Shown here in pieces: positions 47,046-56,585 of a DNA stretch of 64,000 nt (its first letter is position 1; each line of letters opens with the position of its first letter). Origin of the DNA: Luteithermobacter gelatinilyticus (GTDB lineage Bacteria; Pseudomonadota; Alphaproteobacteria; Sphingomonadales; Emcibacteraceae); contig NZ_CP040517.1 of NCBI RefSeq assembly GCF_005849285.1, positions 3,044,501 to 3,108,500 of the forward strand, in the 5' to 3' direction. The notes below the pieces were generated by a model. That model was not told the origin of the DNA, made no database searches, and worked only from the letters and a program-made list of their open reading frames with translations. Both the position numbers and the translations under genes were made by a program.

Positions 47046-48056
47046 TTACCGGTCACCTCCGTCAAGGCCGTCCACAATTGCCGCCACCCCAAAACGTAGC
47101 GGGTCCACGCACGGCACCCCAAATTCCCGGGCATAACGGGCGCAGATGTCCCGGGCTTCCGCTTCCGACACGGCGGAACTGTTGAGCGCAAGGCCCCCCA
47201 GCCGCACCCGGGGATTGGTCCGGGCCGCCAGTTTCAGGTTCAGCTCTATCACCTCTCCCAGCGGCGGCACATCATAATCGGGCAGCCCCCGCATATGCGC
47301 ACGCCCCAGTTCATGACACAATACGATTACATCCGCCTGCGCTCCGTGCAGCAGGCCCAGACTGACCCCGGCATAAGACGGATGAAACAGCGACCCCTGT
47401 CCTTCAATCAGGTCCCAGTGGTCCTCCTCTTGGGCCGGGGAAAGATGCTCCACGGCTCCGGAAATAAAATCGGCCACCACGGCATCCACGGACAGGCCGC
47501 TGCCCGCAATCAGGATACCAGTCTGGCCGGTCGCCCGGAAGTCCACCTTCATACCGCGGGCCCGCATTTCCTTTTCCAACGCCAGCGTCGTGTACATCTT
47601 GCCGACGGAACAGTCCGTGCCCACTGTCAAAAGCCGCCGGCCGGAACGGCGGGCCCCGGTGCCCACGCCCAGCGGAATTTGCGGATGACGCACGTCAAAA
47701 ATATGGCGCCCCAGCGCAGCCGCCCGGTCACGAATTTCCGGAATATCCGCGAGCTTCTGGTGCAGGCCGCTGGCCACATCCAGGCCAGCCTCAAGCGCCT
47801 CAAGCACCACGGCGATCCAGCGCTCGGACAACACGCCCCCGGCATTGGCCAGGCCGAGAATAAAGGTCCTGGCCCCCCGGGCTGCCGCCTCTTTGACGTC
47901 AAGCTGCGGCAGCCCTAGGCTTATTTCGCATCCCTCCAACCGCACCTCGCCCACACATTTTTCGGGCCGCCATTGGGCAATCCCGCGCGAGGTTTTCACA
48001 GAAAGAGGATCTTTTGCATCACCCAGAAACAACAGATAAGGTGCAGCAATTTCCAT
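47046..48056 (-). CDS. dgcN: DUF1611-family N-acetyl-D-glutamate synthase
   Basis: This 336-residue protein has two DUF1611 halves. A Walker-A-like segment VGTDCSVGKMYT (about residue 145) starts the C-terminal P-loop half. GQTGILIAGSG and HWDLIEGQGSLFHPSYAGV follow, characteristic of the family. In Pseudoalteromonas DgcN acetylates D-glutamate so that DgcA can racemise it. The 1-bp spacing to dgcA supports the same role here. The gene begins 41 bp after the CapA-like gene and is likely in one transcript with it. Confidence 0.83.
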   Translation of the reverse strand: MEIAAPYLLFLGDAKDPLSVKTSRGIAQWRPEKCVGEVRLEGCEISLGLPQLDVKEAAARGARTFILGLANAGGVLSERWIAVVLEALEAGLDVASGLHQKLADIPEIRDRAAALGRHIFDVRHPQIPLGVGTGARRSGRRLLTVGTDCSVGKMYTTLALEKEMRARGMKVDFRATGQTGILIAGSGLSVDAVVADFISGAVEHLSPAQEEDHWDLIEGQGSLFHPSYAGVSLGLLHGAQADVIVLCHELGRAHMRGLPDYDVPPLGEVIELNLKLAARTNPRVRLGGLALNSSAVSEAEARDICARYAREFGVPCVDPLRFGVAAIVDGLDGGDR

Positions 48057-48096
48057 AATATGATCAGTCCTTATAATTTTTTGTTGATGATTTATG

Positions 48097-50331
48097 TTAT
48101 TTGCCCGCCGCCAGCGGCAGAAGGCGACCCAATATCGTCAGTTTTGTTATGTTATTGTCCGGTTTTTCCGTCCGCAGATAATCAGCCCGCGTAATGGCAA
48201 CAGGGGCCCGTTCAGAAGAGTCGGCTTCCGGGGTCATCTCTCCATCGACCCCGAACCATTCCACCAGCGCCAGATCATCCAGATACACCATCCCCCCACG
48301 ATCCAGCTCAACCACCGGCATGAACCCGCGTATGCGACTGTCCGGCAGCCTGAAATCCAGGGCAAAAGGCTGCCAGCCAGACCGGGCCAGGGTCACCTGG
48401 CCCACCACATCACCGGCGGGCTGCCGTAAGGCCCTGGCGCGGGAGCTGCCGTTCTCCCACAATTTAAGTTTGACGCTCAGACGCTGCCCGGGCTGTCCGT
48501 ATACGTAACCGACAAGGCTGAGACGGGCCCCCTCGGCAAAATTCATCCGCCGCAGAAAGGACCTCGGTTCCAGCTGCGCCCCCTTACCGGAAAGCTGATA
48601 CGCCCAGACGCCGCGATGGACTTGTTCCTGGGTGAACCGGCCCGCGCCGGTGTCCCGCCAGCTGCGATCCTCAAGACCCCACAGGCCCTGTTGCTCAAAA
48701 TCCCCGAAATACATATGGTTGTGTCCCAGCAGAAAGGGCAGGCGTTGCCCAGCTTCCCCGTCAATCCGGACCGGAAAAATCAGCGGGACGGAAAAACCGG
48801 TGCGCTCCGGACTCTGCGCGGCGGCCATGGCGATAATGCCGGTGGACGGCACCCCAACCTCCAGCCGCGTCACGGGAATACTGTCCGGCTGCTGGGGCAG
48901 GATCACGCCATGCCCTCCGGAGCGCCCCATTATCAGCCCGTTTTCCCCAGACAGGCTGGCCAGCCGGCGCAATACGGTCCGACGCACCTGTCCCACCGCC
49001 GGCGTCGGGCGATAGTTTTTGAGATAAAGCGGCACCACCTCCGCCCGGTGAAAGTGCTCCCCATCCATCCACACATAAAGCAGCAGGGACGGAAAAGTTT
49101 CATACCGGTATTGATCAAACACAAAATTTCCCAGGGAATAGGCCAGAAGCTTGCCTTTATACAGATCGAAACCCTGACTGACATGGGGATGATGGCCGAT
49201 CACCAGGTCCGCCCCCTGATCCACAGCCAGGCGCATGCGCTCTAGGGTGGTTTCACTGGGCCGATAGCTATATTCCCGGGACCCGTGATACTGGACCACC
49301 ACCGCTTCACCGTTTTTCGCTACAGGACTTACTGCCCGGATAATATTTTCCGCCCGGCCATGCGCCGCGCCACCTTTGGCTTTCCCTTCAGCTGCCTGAT
49401 GCGGCGTGAAATTGCCTTTCCAGCCCACAAACCCGAGATGATGGGTCATGACCCCGGCGATCATCTCCCGGTGCGCCCGAAGCGCTTCCGTCTCATGACG
49501 CCCGCCGCCGGAAAACCCCACAGAGGACTTTTTTAGCGCTGCCAGCGTCGAGGCCATGCCCTCGTCCAGATAATCATAAACATGATTGTTGCCCAGGCTC
49601 ACATGATCGACACCAGCCCCTTCCAACGCCGCCAGAAAGGCGGTCGGGGAATAAAAGGTATAGGCTTTGCCGGCCTTCTTCCTGGGCGGAGTGTCCATCA
49701 ATGCGGTCTCCAGATTGACCGAGGCAAAATCCGCCAGTTCCAGATACTCCCGCACAGACGCCAGAACAGCCCGCGCTGCTTCCACCTCATGGCCCGGCCG
49801 AAGTATCTGTTCCTCCCCGGCGAAAGGGGTACGATACCGACGCCCCATCATGGCGTCACCGCCAAAGACCATCAACATCCGACCAGCTTGGCGCCGGACC
49901 AGTACGACAGGGGGAAATTCCAGCCCCTCCTTGCCGGCAGCCAGTTCGGCCGGGGAAAAACTCTGCACCATATCATAATATCCCGGTGCCGAATATCTAA
50001 GCCGCATCACTGCCCGGGCAGTCTCGGAAAACTGGAACCGTCCGCCATGGCCGTCAACCACACGACCGTTTTCCAGCGTCACCTGAAAATTCCGAAGCGG
50101 CGCACCGTTTTCGTCCACCACCTGCCCAGCAAAGACTATTGCTGTCGTTTCAGCAGATGCCGGCAGAGACGCGGCCGCCAGAGACGAAACCCAAGAACCT
50201 GAGATCAGTCCCCCCCACAGCAACACGCCGGCAACAAACCGTCTCACCTGATATCCGCGCGCTCTATCCTTACACCGGAAAGACGGGGAAGCTGTTTGGG
50301 GACCGGTTCCGAAATCTGTGGTGTTCATCAT
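48097..50331 (-). CDS. Secreted CapA-family metallophosphatase-like protein
   Basis: This protein has 744 residues from the double ATG at 50331 (AGGGA just ahead). An in-frame start at 50376 is less likely. Signal/anchor residues are about 35-55. A carboxypeptidase-regulatory-like beta domain follows (FAGQVVDENGAPLRNFQVTL). The CapA/PgsA calcineurin-like fold comes next, with GGDAMMGRR, ADFASVNLETAL, SLGNNHVYDY, GHHPHVSQG and YSLGNFVFDQ, and the C-terminal 250 residues look like carbohydrate-binding jelly-roll material. CapA homologues are linked to poly-gamma-glutamate, and together with dgcN-dgcA this hints at a D-Glu polymer. Phosphatase activity is unproven for the family. Confidence 0.85.
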   Translation of the reverse strand: MMNTTDFGTGPQTASPSFRCKDRARGYQVRRFVAGVLLWGGLISGSWVSSLAAASLPASAETTAIVFAGQVVDENGAPLRNFQVTLENGRVVDGHGGRFQFSETARAVMRLRYSAPGYYDMVQSFSPAELAAGKEGLEFPPVVLVRRQAGRMLMVFGGDAMMGRRYRTPFAGEEQILRPGHEVEAARAVLASVREYLELADFASVNLETALMDTPPRKKAGKAYTFYSPTAFLAALEGAGVDHVSLGNNHVYDYLDEGMASTLAALKKSSVGFSGGGRHETEALRAHREMIAGVMTHHLGFVGWKGNFTPHQAAEGKAKGGAAHGRAENIIRAVSPVAKNGEAVVVQYHGSREYSYRPSETTLERMRLAVDQGADLVIGHHPHVSQGFDLYKGKLLAYSLGNFVFDQYRYETFPSLLLYVWMDGEHFHRAEVVPLYLKNYRPTPAVGQVRRTVLRRLASLSGENGLIMGRSGGHGVILPQQPDSIPVTRLEVGVPSTGIIAMAAAQSPERTGFSVPLIFPVRIDGEAGQRLPFLLGHNHMYFGDFEQQGLWGLEDRSWRDTGAGRFTQEQVHRGVWAYQLSGKGAQLEPRSFLRRMNFAEGARLSLVGYVYGQPGQRLSVKLKLWENGSSRARALRQPAGDVVGQVTLARSGWQPFALDFRLPDSRIRGFMPVVELDRGGMVYLDDLALVEWFGVDGEMTPEADSSERAPVAITRADYLRTEKPDNNITKLTILGRLLPLAAGK

Positions 50332-50460
50332 GTTTCCCTGAAACCTGTTGCCTGAGTCTGTCAATGAGTCTGTCAAAGCAGCACTTGTTGCGGCACAAAA
50401 TTCATGCCCCCAGCTTAACGGCCGTGTCCCGTCCGGAAAAATTCATTCCTTTGGAGCGCT

Positions 50461-50477
50461 CATAACCGCAGGCTATA
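50461..50477. promoter_or_regulatory. Candidate LysR operator upstream of the CapA-dgcN-dgcA operon
   Basis: CATAACCGCAGGCTATA is an imperfect copy of the palindrome at 46003, with T-N11-A spacing kept. It lies 130 bp upstream of the CapA-like start and overlaps the end of the lysR gene. Confidence 0.55.
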
Positions 50478-51387
50478 GCGCCTGGGCATCCGGAGCCACC
50501 AACAGGGTGGATTGATAGGTTGCGCGAAAATAGTCCAGAAACCGCTCACACACCTTGGACAGCGGCCGGTTTTCCGCATACAGCCCCTTGACGGTATAGC
50601 GGATCGCCGGATCGAACCCCGTATGATGCACTGTGCCGGGACCCGCCGCCTGGGCCGTCAGGTGATCCACGATCGCCACACCCACGCCATACCCCACCAG
50701 ATTCTTGGCGATATAATAGGTCTGGGCGGTCACAATGGACTCGAAAGCCAGGCCCCGGGACATGATTTCGTGAAACAGAATGTCTGACAGTGGGCCGCTG
50801 TCCTTGATGCTGATCACTTCTTTGCCTTTCAGGTCTTCCAGTCGCAGGCGGGCGGGCGGATCAGGAAAATCCTTGTCGTTATAGACACAAACAAACTCCC
50901 CTTCGCCAATATCATATTCGCGAATGCCGGCCACGGCGGGTGGGCTGAACGCCAGGCCGATGTCGTTTTCCTGTTCATAAAGGGAGCCGATCAGGCCTTC
51001 AAAATGCTGGGTGCGGATGTCAAAGGTCACATGGGGATAACGTTTCCGGAAGCCGGCAATCGCCCGCGGCAGGATATCCAGCCCCACGGCTGGCATGGCC
51101 GCCAATCGGATATGGCCCGATTTGCCGTCGCGCAGATTGCGGGCCTTGTTCTGCAGGGAGAGGACCTTGTCATAAACGGTCTTGACCTCACCAAATAACG
51201 CATGGGCCTCTTCCGTGGGGATCATCTTGCCCCGGATACGCTGAAACAACGGATAGCCCAGCTGATCCTCCGCATGGTGCAACACCTTGCTGATAGACGG
51301 CTGGGATACATTCAGCTTGCGGGCGGCCCCGCTGACCGTACCGCAGCTGTAAACGGCATAAAAAACCTCGATATGGCGCAAACGCAT
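50473..51387 (-). CDS. LysR-family transcriptional regulator
   Basis: This 304-residue protein has an N-terminal winged HTH (MRLRHIEVFYAVYSCGTVSGAARKL region, recognition helix around VSQPSISKVLHHAED) and a C-terminal periplasmic-binding-protein-like effector domain from about residue 90 (KSGHIRLAAMPAVGLDILPR). It sits between gabT upstream and the CapA-like gene downstream, all on the same strand. Palindromes of LysR type are found ahead of two operons in this locus, so it is the natural candidate regulator. Effector unknown, perhaps D-glutamate or a derivative. Confidence 0.9.
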   Translation of the reverse strand: MRLRHIEVFYAVYSCGTVSGAARKLNVSQPSISKVLHHAEDQLGYPLFQRIRGKMIPTEEAHALFGEVKTVYDKVLSLQNKARNLRDGKSGHIRLAAMPAVGLDILPRAIAGFRKRYPHVTFDIRTQHFEGLIGSLYEQENDIGLAFSPPAVAGIREYDIGEGEFVCVYNDKDFPDPPARLRLEDLKGKEVISIKDSGPLSDILFHEIMSRGLAFESIVTAQTYYIAKNLVGYGVGVAIVDHLTAQAAGPGTVHHTGFDPAIRYTVKGLYAENRPLSKVCERFLDYFRATYQSTLLVAPDAQAL

Positions 51388-51465
51388 GTTGTAACCCCGC
51401 TCCTGTTCACCGCAATTGATTTTGAACAGATCAGGGCCGCTTGCAACTTCTTTTTTTAACTCCTG

Positions 51466-52752
51466 TCACACCAACCGTTTCAGCACCTGGTGCAGAATAT
51501 CCATGCCTTCATGAAGCAGCTTATCGGAAATGGTCAGCGGACACAGGAAACGGATCACATTGCCCCGTGTCCCGCAGGACAGCAGGATCAGACCATCTTC
51601 CGCCGCCTCCCGCACCACAGCACGGGCCAGATCCGCATCCGGACGCTGCGCCTCCCGGTCCTTGACCAGTTCCACCGCAACCATCGCCCCCAGTCCCCGG
51701 ACTTCTCCAATACAGGTCAGTTGGTTGTCTTCAGCCATTTCCTGCAGACGTCCCCTGAGAAGGGCGCCCACCTCGTTGGCGCGCGCCATCAGATTGTCTT
51801 CCTGGATCACCTCCAGCACCGCCAGCGCCGCCGCGCAGGCCAGCGGCGATCCCGCATAGGTCCCGCCCAAACCGCCGGGTTGGGCCGCATTCATGAGGGC
51901 CGCCTTGCCGGTCACTGCCGACAGTGGAAAACCGCCTGCCAGGCTTTTGGCCAAGGTCATCAGATCCGGCTCAATGCCGGCATATTCGGTCGCAAACATT
52001 TTACCGGTGCGGGCAAAACCCGTCTGGATTTCATCCACGATCAGCAAGATCCCGTGTTCATTGCAGATTTTCCGGAGCGCCTGCAAAAATGTCGGCGGAG
52101 CCACATTGAAACCGCCTTCCCCCTGAACCGGTTCGATAATGATCGCCGCCACCCGCGAAGGCTCCACATCCGCCTTGAACAGCTGATCCAGCGCCTTCAG
52201 GGCCGCATCCTCACTGATCCCCAAATAGGCATTGGGGAAGGGGGCATGATAAATTTCCGCCGGAAAAGGCCCGAACCCAGCCTTATACGGCGCCACCTTG
52301 CCGGTTAGCGCCATACCCAGCATGGTGCGGCCATGAAACCCGCCGCCAAAAGCAATGACGCCAGAGCGGCCAGTGGCCACCCGGGCAATTTTGATGGCAT
52401 TTTCCACGGCTTCCGCACCAGTGGACAGGAACAGGGTCTGTTTCGGGCTGTCGCCGGGCACAAGGGTATTGAGTTTTTCGGCCAGTTCGATATAGCCGTC
52501 ATAGGGCATGACCTGAAAACAGGTGTGGGAAAACCGGTCAATCTGGGCTTTTACCGCCTCAATGATTTTGGGATGATTATGCCCCGTATTCAACACCGCA
52601 ATGCCGCTGGCAAAGTCAATATACCGTTTGCCTTCCACATCCCAGATTTCGCTGTTGCTGGCCCGGGCGGCAAATTTCGGCAACAGGGTGGCGACGCCAC
52701 GGGGCACGGCCTGTTCGCGACGATTTTGCAGATCTGTGTTCTTCAAGGTCAT
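51466..52752 (-). CDS. gabT: 4-aminobutyrate--2-oxoglutarate aminotransferase
   Basis: This protein has 428 residues from the ATG at 52752 (AAGGAAAT ahead). A TTG 15 bases upstream is not needed. It is a class-III aminotransferase with FASGIAVLNTGHNHPKI, the STGAEAVENAIKIAR phosphate-binding segment, VDEIQTGFARTG and the PLP lysine in TLAKSLAGGFPL. It transfers the amino group of GABA to 2-oxoglutarate, giving glutamate and succinic semialdehyde, the substrate of the next enzyme encoded upstream (gabD). Related omega-amino acids (5-aminovalerate) are possible substrates. Confidence 0.9.
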   Translation of the reverse strand: MTLKNTDLQNRREQAVPRGVATLLPKFAARASNSEIWDVEGKRYIDFASGIAVLNTGHNHPKIIEAVKAQIDRFSHTCFQVMPYDGYIELAEKLNTLVPGDSPKQTLFLSTGAEAVENAIKIARVATGRSGVIAFGGGFHGRTMLGMALTGKVAPYKAGFGPFPAEIYHAPFPNAYLGISEDAALKALDQLFKADVEPSRVAAIIIEPVQGEGGFNVAPPTFLQALRKICNEHGILLIVDEIQTGFARTGKMFATEYAGIEPDLMTLAKSLAGGFPLSAVTGKAALMNAAQPGGLGGTYAGSPLACAAALAVLEVIQEDNLMARANEVGALLRGRLQEMAEDNQLTCIGEVRGLGAMVAVELVKDREAQRPDADLARAVVREAAEDGLILLSCGTRGNVIRFLCPLTISDKLLHEGMDILHQVLKRLV

Positions 52753-52801
52753 GATATTTCCTTTCAACCAGTTCGTTCGGCGGCATCGCAGCGGGAGCCG
52801 T

Positions 52802-54256
52802 TCACAGACCGCCCAGACAGAGATATTTCAGTTCCAGATAGTCCTCGAGACCGTATTTGGAGCCTTCGCGGCCCAGGCCGGATTCCTTGACGCCGCCAAA
52901 CGGCGCGGCTTCATTGGACAGGATGCCTTCGTTAATGCCGACCATGCCATAGTCCAGTCCTTCGGATACCCGCCAGATACGGCCCATGTCCCGCGCATAA
53001 AAATAGGATGCCAGGCCATAAGGGGTATCATTGGCCAACGCGATGGCCTCCTCTTCGGTGTGGAACCGATACAGCGGGGCCACGGGACCAAAAATTTCTT
53101 CCGAAAAGATTTCCATCTCGGCAGTGACATTGGTCAGAATGGTCGGAGCATAAAACAGCCGCCCCGCCGCCGCACGCTCTCCGCCGGTGATCACCTCGGC
53201 CCCCTTGCGGACCGCATCATCGACCAGCCGCTCTACCTTGGCCACCGCGGATTCGTTGATCAACGGCCCACTGGTGGCATCGGGCTGCGTATAGGGGCCG
53301 GGATTCAGGCCCGCCACCGCCTCTTTCAGCCGGGCGGCAAAGGCATCATAGATGCCGTCCTGCACCAAAATCCGGTTGGCGCAGACACAGGTCTGTCCCG
53401 AATTGCGGTATTTGGACGCCATCGCCCCGGCGACAGCGGCATCCAGGTCGGCATCGTCAAACACGATAAAGGGCGCATTGCCGCCCAGCTCCATGGACAC
53501 TTTCTTGACCGTGTCCGCCGCCTGCTGCATCAACAGCTTACCCACCCGGGTTGAGCCGGTGAAGCTGATTTTCCGCACCAGCGGATTTGACGTCATCTCA
53601 CCGCCGATGGCCGTCGCGTCGGTGCCGCAAACCACATTAAATACCCCGGCCGGCAGCCCCGCCCGGTCCGCAAGTTCCGCCAGCGCCAACGCCGACAGCG
53701 GGGTTTCCTCACTGGGTTTGACCACAATCGGACAGCCGGCAGCCAGCGCCGGGGCCGCCTTGCGGGTGATCATGGCACTGGGAAAATTCCACGGGGTAAT
53801 GGCCGCCACCACACCGACCGGCTGTTTCAGGGTCAGAATGCGTTTATCCGCCGCCGGCGCGGGGATCACATCCCCATAGATGCGTTTGGCTTCTTCCGCA
53901 TACCATTCGATATAGGACGCCCCATAAAGAATTTCCCCCCGGGATTCGGCAAGGGGCTTGCCCTGTTCAGCGCTCATCAGCACCGCTAGATCTTCCTGGT
54001 GTTCGATCATCAGCCCATACCACCGCCGCAGCAGTGCCGCCCGCTCCTTGGCGGTTTTGGCCCGCCAGGCCGGGAAGGCTGCAGCGGCGGCCTGAATGGC
54101 CGCCCGGGTTTCTTTCACTCCGCCGTCCGCCACATCGGCCACCCACGCCCCATCCGCCGGATTGGTGACGGCAAATGTTGTCCCCATGGCAGACTCCTGC
54201 CAGGCCCCATTAATATAGGATTTATCCCTAAGCAGCGCCGGATCCTTCAGCACCAT
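52802..54256 (-). CDS. gabD: Succinate-semialdehyde dehydrogenase
   Basis: This protein has 484 residues from the ATG at 54256, which has GGAGAG five bases ahead. A further ATG at 54268 lacks a site. It is an NAD(P)-aldehyde dehydrogenase with [14 protein letters not shown], catalytic Glu in [10 protein letters not shown], catalytic Cys in [10 protein letters not shown] and the C-terminal [18 protein letters not shown]. Length and the GGxKESGxGREG end fit GabD. It oxidises succinic semialdehyde to succinate. It is followed after 49 bp by gabT, so the pair forms a GABA catabolic operon. Confidence 0.92.
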   Translation of the reverse strand: MVLKDPALLRDKSYINGAWQESAMGTTFAVTNPADGAWVADVADGGVKETRAAIQAAAAAFPAWRAKTAKERAALLRRWYGLMIEHQEDLAVLMSAEQGKPLAESRGEILYGASYIEWYAEEAKRIYGDVIPAPAADKRILTLKQPVGVVAAITPWNFPSAMITRKAAPALAAGCPIVVKPSEETPLSALALAELADRAGLPAGVFNVVCGTDATAIGGEMTSNPLVRKISFTGSTRVGKLLMQQAADTVKKVSMELGGNAPFIVFDDADLDAAVAGAMASKYRNSGQTCVCANRILVQDGIYDAFAARLKEAVAGLNPGPYTQPDATSGPLINESAVAKVERLVDDAVRKGAEVITGGERAAAGRLFYAPTILTNVTAEMEIFSEEIFGPVAPLYRFHTEEEAIALANDTPYGLASYFYARDMGRIWRVSEGLDYGMVGINEGILSNEAAPFGGVKESGLGREGSKYGLEDYLELKYLCLGGL

Positions 54257-54395
54257 GCGACTCTCCATATGTTCTCATACTGATCGTTCCGGATGATAAA
54301 AAACCTGATCCCCCAAAACCATATATCCAAGGTTATAGAGCGAAACATTTCGACAGGGTTTCAGCAGCGCCGGCCCCCACAAAGAAATGCGCCGG

Positions 54396-55247
54396 TCAGG
54401 AGGTTTCGGGCCGCGCCTGATAGGCCAACAAAGGATCCTCGTCCCCGTCTCCGGGCATGGTGGACATCGCCCCGATAAACAAGGAAAACAGTTCCGTCTG
54501 GGAACCGATATCCAGCTTGGCATAAATATTGTTGCGGTGAATTTTCACGGTTCCGGGAGAAATGCCCATGCGGGCCGCTGTGGATTTCACGGAATGCCCC
54601 ATCAGCAAAAGCTGCATCACTTCCCGTTCCTTGACAGACAGGACGGAACTGGCAAAGCGGGACATGCCCCGCAAAAACCGGCGGTTGGCGTCCTGACCCG
54701 CGGCCGTCTCCATACCCGCCCCCGGCCCCGCCCAGTGGCGGCGACACAGTTCCGATAGAACCGGTTCCATATTTTCAAGAAGAGTCCGTTCCTGTTGCGA
54801 AAAAGCCGGCTTGCCCCGCGCCCGGCCCAACGCCAAGGCAATCAATCCCGCCGGTTCTGCGTTAATAAAAATATTCACCTCATCATCCAGATCAGCATAT
54901 TTGTAATAACTGCGGAAATAGTCGCTCTGGGTGAAATGATCGGGAGCCACGGCCGCAAGCGGATAAACACCGCTACAGGCCCCCTCCAGAAAAAGGCGAT
55001 AAAACGGGTCCAGCAGATAAGCCCCTTCAAGGTAAAAGCGTACATCCCTGCGCCGGCCTGAATGCAGCCGGGCATAAAGTAGCTCGGGGCGGTCTTCCCC
55101 CCGATAGGAAAAAACCAGAAAACTGTCCAGCGCCAGCACCCCGGCCAGACATTCCGCCAGTAACGCCGGGAATTCCGCACGACCCGCCACACGGTACAGA
55201 CGGACAATATTTTCATTCCATTCGCGGGAACCGGGATCCAGGTTCAT
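54396..55247 (-). CDS. LuxR-type HTH transcriptional regulator
   Basis: This 283-residue protein has an N-terminal sensor-like domain of about 190 residues without a recognised ligand signature. The C-terminal GerE-type HTH (about 205-260) reads LSVKEREVMQLLLMGHSVKS and MGISPGTVKIHRNNIYAKLD. There is no phospho-receiver domain, so it is not a classical response regulator. It lies 139 bp upstream of gabD on the same strand and may control it, since proteins of this type often regulate the adjacent catabolic operon. Confidence 0.85.
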   Translation of the reverse strand: MNLDPGSREWNENIVRLYRVAGRAEFPALLAECLAGVLALDSFLVFSYRGEDRPELLYARLHSGRRRDVRFYLEGAYLLDPFYRLFLEGACSGVYPLAAVAPDHFTQSDYFRSYYKYADLDDEVNIFINAEPAGLIALALGRARGKPAFSQQERTLLENMEPVLSELCRRHWAGPGAGMETAAGQDANRRFLRGMSRFASSVLSVKEREVMQLLLMGHSVKSTAARMGISPGTVKIHRNNIYAKLDIGSQTELFSLFIGAMSTMPGDGDEDPLLAYQARPETS

Positions 55248-55308
55248 GCCAACCTCATGTCCTTGCCTCTAGACCTTATCCCGAAAGCGTAATCACAGGA
55301 CGGGACTA

Positions 55309-56415
55309 TTATGCTTCTTCTTCCATAATCTTTTTAACCGGGGACTGTCGAGCAAAAAGCTTTTCTATCCCGGCGGACAAGGAACGGGAAGCCGGCCTCT
55401 TCCGCCCATAAGAGGCCGCCACCATTTCAGCCAGGATGGAAACGGCAATTTCCCGGGGCCCCGTCGCACCGATATCCAGCCCCACCGGCCCGGAGAGGCG
55501 CGCCAGTTCCGGGGACGATACCCCGGCGGCAACCAGCCGGGCCAGACGTTTTTCCTGGGTCCGACGACTGCCCAACGCACCAATATAAAAAGCCGGCGTC
55601 TCAAGGGCCCGCAACAGCGCCGCATCATCGAGTTTTTCATCATGGGTAAGCGCGACCACGGCCGTGCGCGCATCCACTCGGTGGCGGTCAAGTCCCTCAT
55701 CAGGCCAGTCCGCGCATAAGAGAGCGTCAGGAAACAGATCTTCCCGCAAATAGGCCGGCCGCGGGTCCAGAATGATCACCTCATAACCGGCCAGCGCCGC
55801 CATGCCGGCCAGATATTCGGCAATGTGCACCGCGCCAATGATAATCAACCGCCGCCGCGGCAGAATAGGGTGCAGAAAAATTCTTTGCGGCCCCTCCTCA
55901 ACCAGCTGACAATGCCCGCTTTTCATGGCGGCCTCAACTTTTTCCAGCAGGGCCGGCATGGCTTTATAATTGTTACGATCTCGTAACGGGGTGTCCTGTA
56001 GCCGCTGCGCGCCTGTCGCAAGATCGGTCATCAGCAAACAGGGGGTGCGCTCCCTCAGATGATCTTCAAGGGTGCGAAACAGGGGGTAATCCACGGCCGG
56101 GATCAGCGGCTGCAGGAAAATTTCCACCGCCCCGCCGCAGGGCAGCCCCACCGTCCAGGCCATATCGCCATCCGGCCCGAACCGCAACCGCTTCGCACGC
56201 CCCTGTTCCAGGACATCCGTCACTTCGGCCATTACCGCCCCTTCCACACATCCGGCGGAAACGGAACCGATAAATTCCCCTGTCTCGCGAATGAGCATGC
56301 GGCTGCCCGGCGGACGCGGCGAAGAACTGGAGACCTCTATAACGGTCGCCAGCGCCAGTCTTTGCGGGGCCTCAAGCCAGGCCCAGATCTTGTCATGCAA
56401 GTCAAACAGCATCAT
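55309..56415 (-). CDS. XdhC/CoxI-family molybdoenzyme maturation protein
   Basis: This protein has 368 residues from the ATG at 56415 (AAAGGATG ahead). A longer frame to 56484 exists. The N-terminal XdhC/CoxI region (LATVIEVSSSSPRPPGSRML, SVSAGCVEGAVMAEV) and a C-terminal Rossmann domain (IIIGAVHIAEYLAGMAALAG, GALGSRRTQEKR) match XdhC proteins. These bind molybdenum cofactor and load it into xanthine-dehydrogenase-type enzymes. No molybdenum hydroxylase is present in the window, so its client is elsewhere. It ends EEEA close to the luxR-type gene. Confidence 0.85.
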   Translation of the reverse strand: MMLFDLHDKIWAWLEAPQRLALATVIEVSSSSPRPPGSRMLIRETGEFIGSVSAGCVEGAVMAEVTDVLEQGRAKRLRFGPDGDMAWTVGLPCGGAVEIFLQPLIPAVDYPLFRTLEDHLRERTPCLLMTDLATGAQRLQDTPLRDRNNYKAMPALLEKVEAAMKSGHCQLVEEGPQRIFLHPILPRRRLIIIGAVHIAEYLAGMAALAGYEVIILDPRPAYLREDLFPDALLCADWPDEGLDRHRVDARTAVVALTHDEKLDDAALLRALETPAFYIGALGSRRTQEKRLARLVAAGVSSPELARLSGPVGLDIGATGPREIAVSILAEMVAASYGRKRPASRSLSAGIEKLFARQSPVKKIMEEEA

Positions 56416-56585
56416 CCGCATCCTTTGTTTGAGCAGAGCATAACAACAAAAGACCCTTTCTTCAGCAAAAGACTTTTCCCTCACCGTCCGACTCTCTATT
56501 CAGGCCCTATATTCAGTCTTGATGGCGAGACGACGCCTGTATATGGTGAGACTGAACATTGTGGGCGGAAACAGCGGACAGGCTT

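Noticed and set aside
45908-47185. Plus-strand open frame of 425 codons opposite dgcA
   Set aside because: Antisense to an enolase-superfamily gene with all active-site residues present.
54321-54338. Third LysR-type site before gabD (ATATCCAAGGTTAT)
   Set aside because: The spacer is one base shorter and one arm mismatches. Only a weak resemblance, so it is not listed as a feature.
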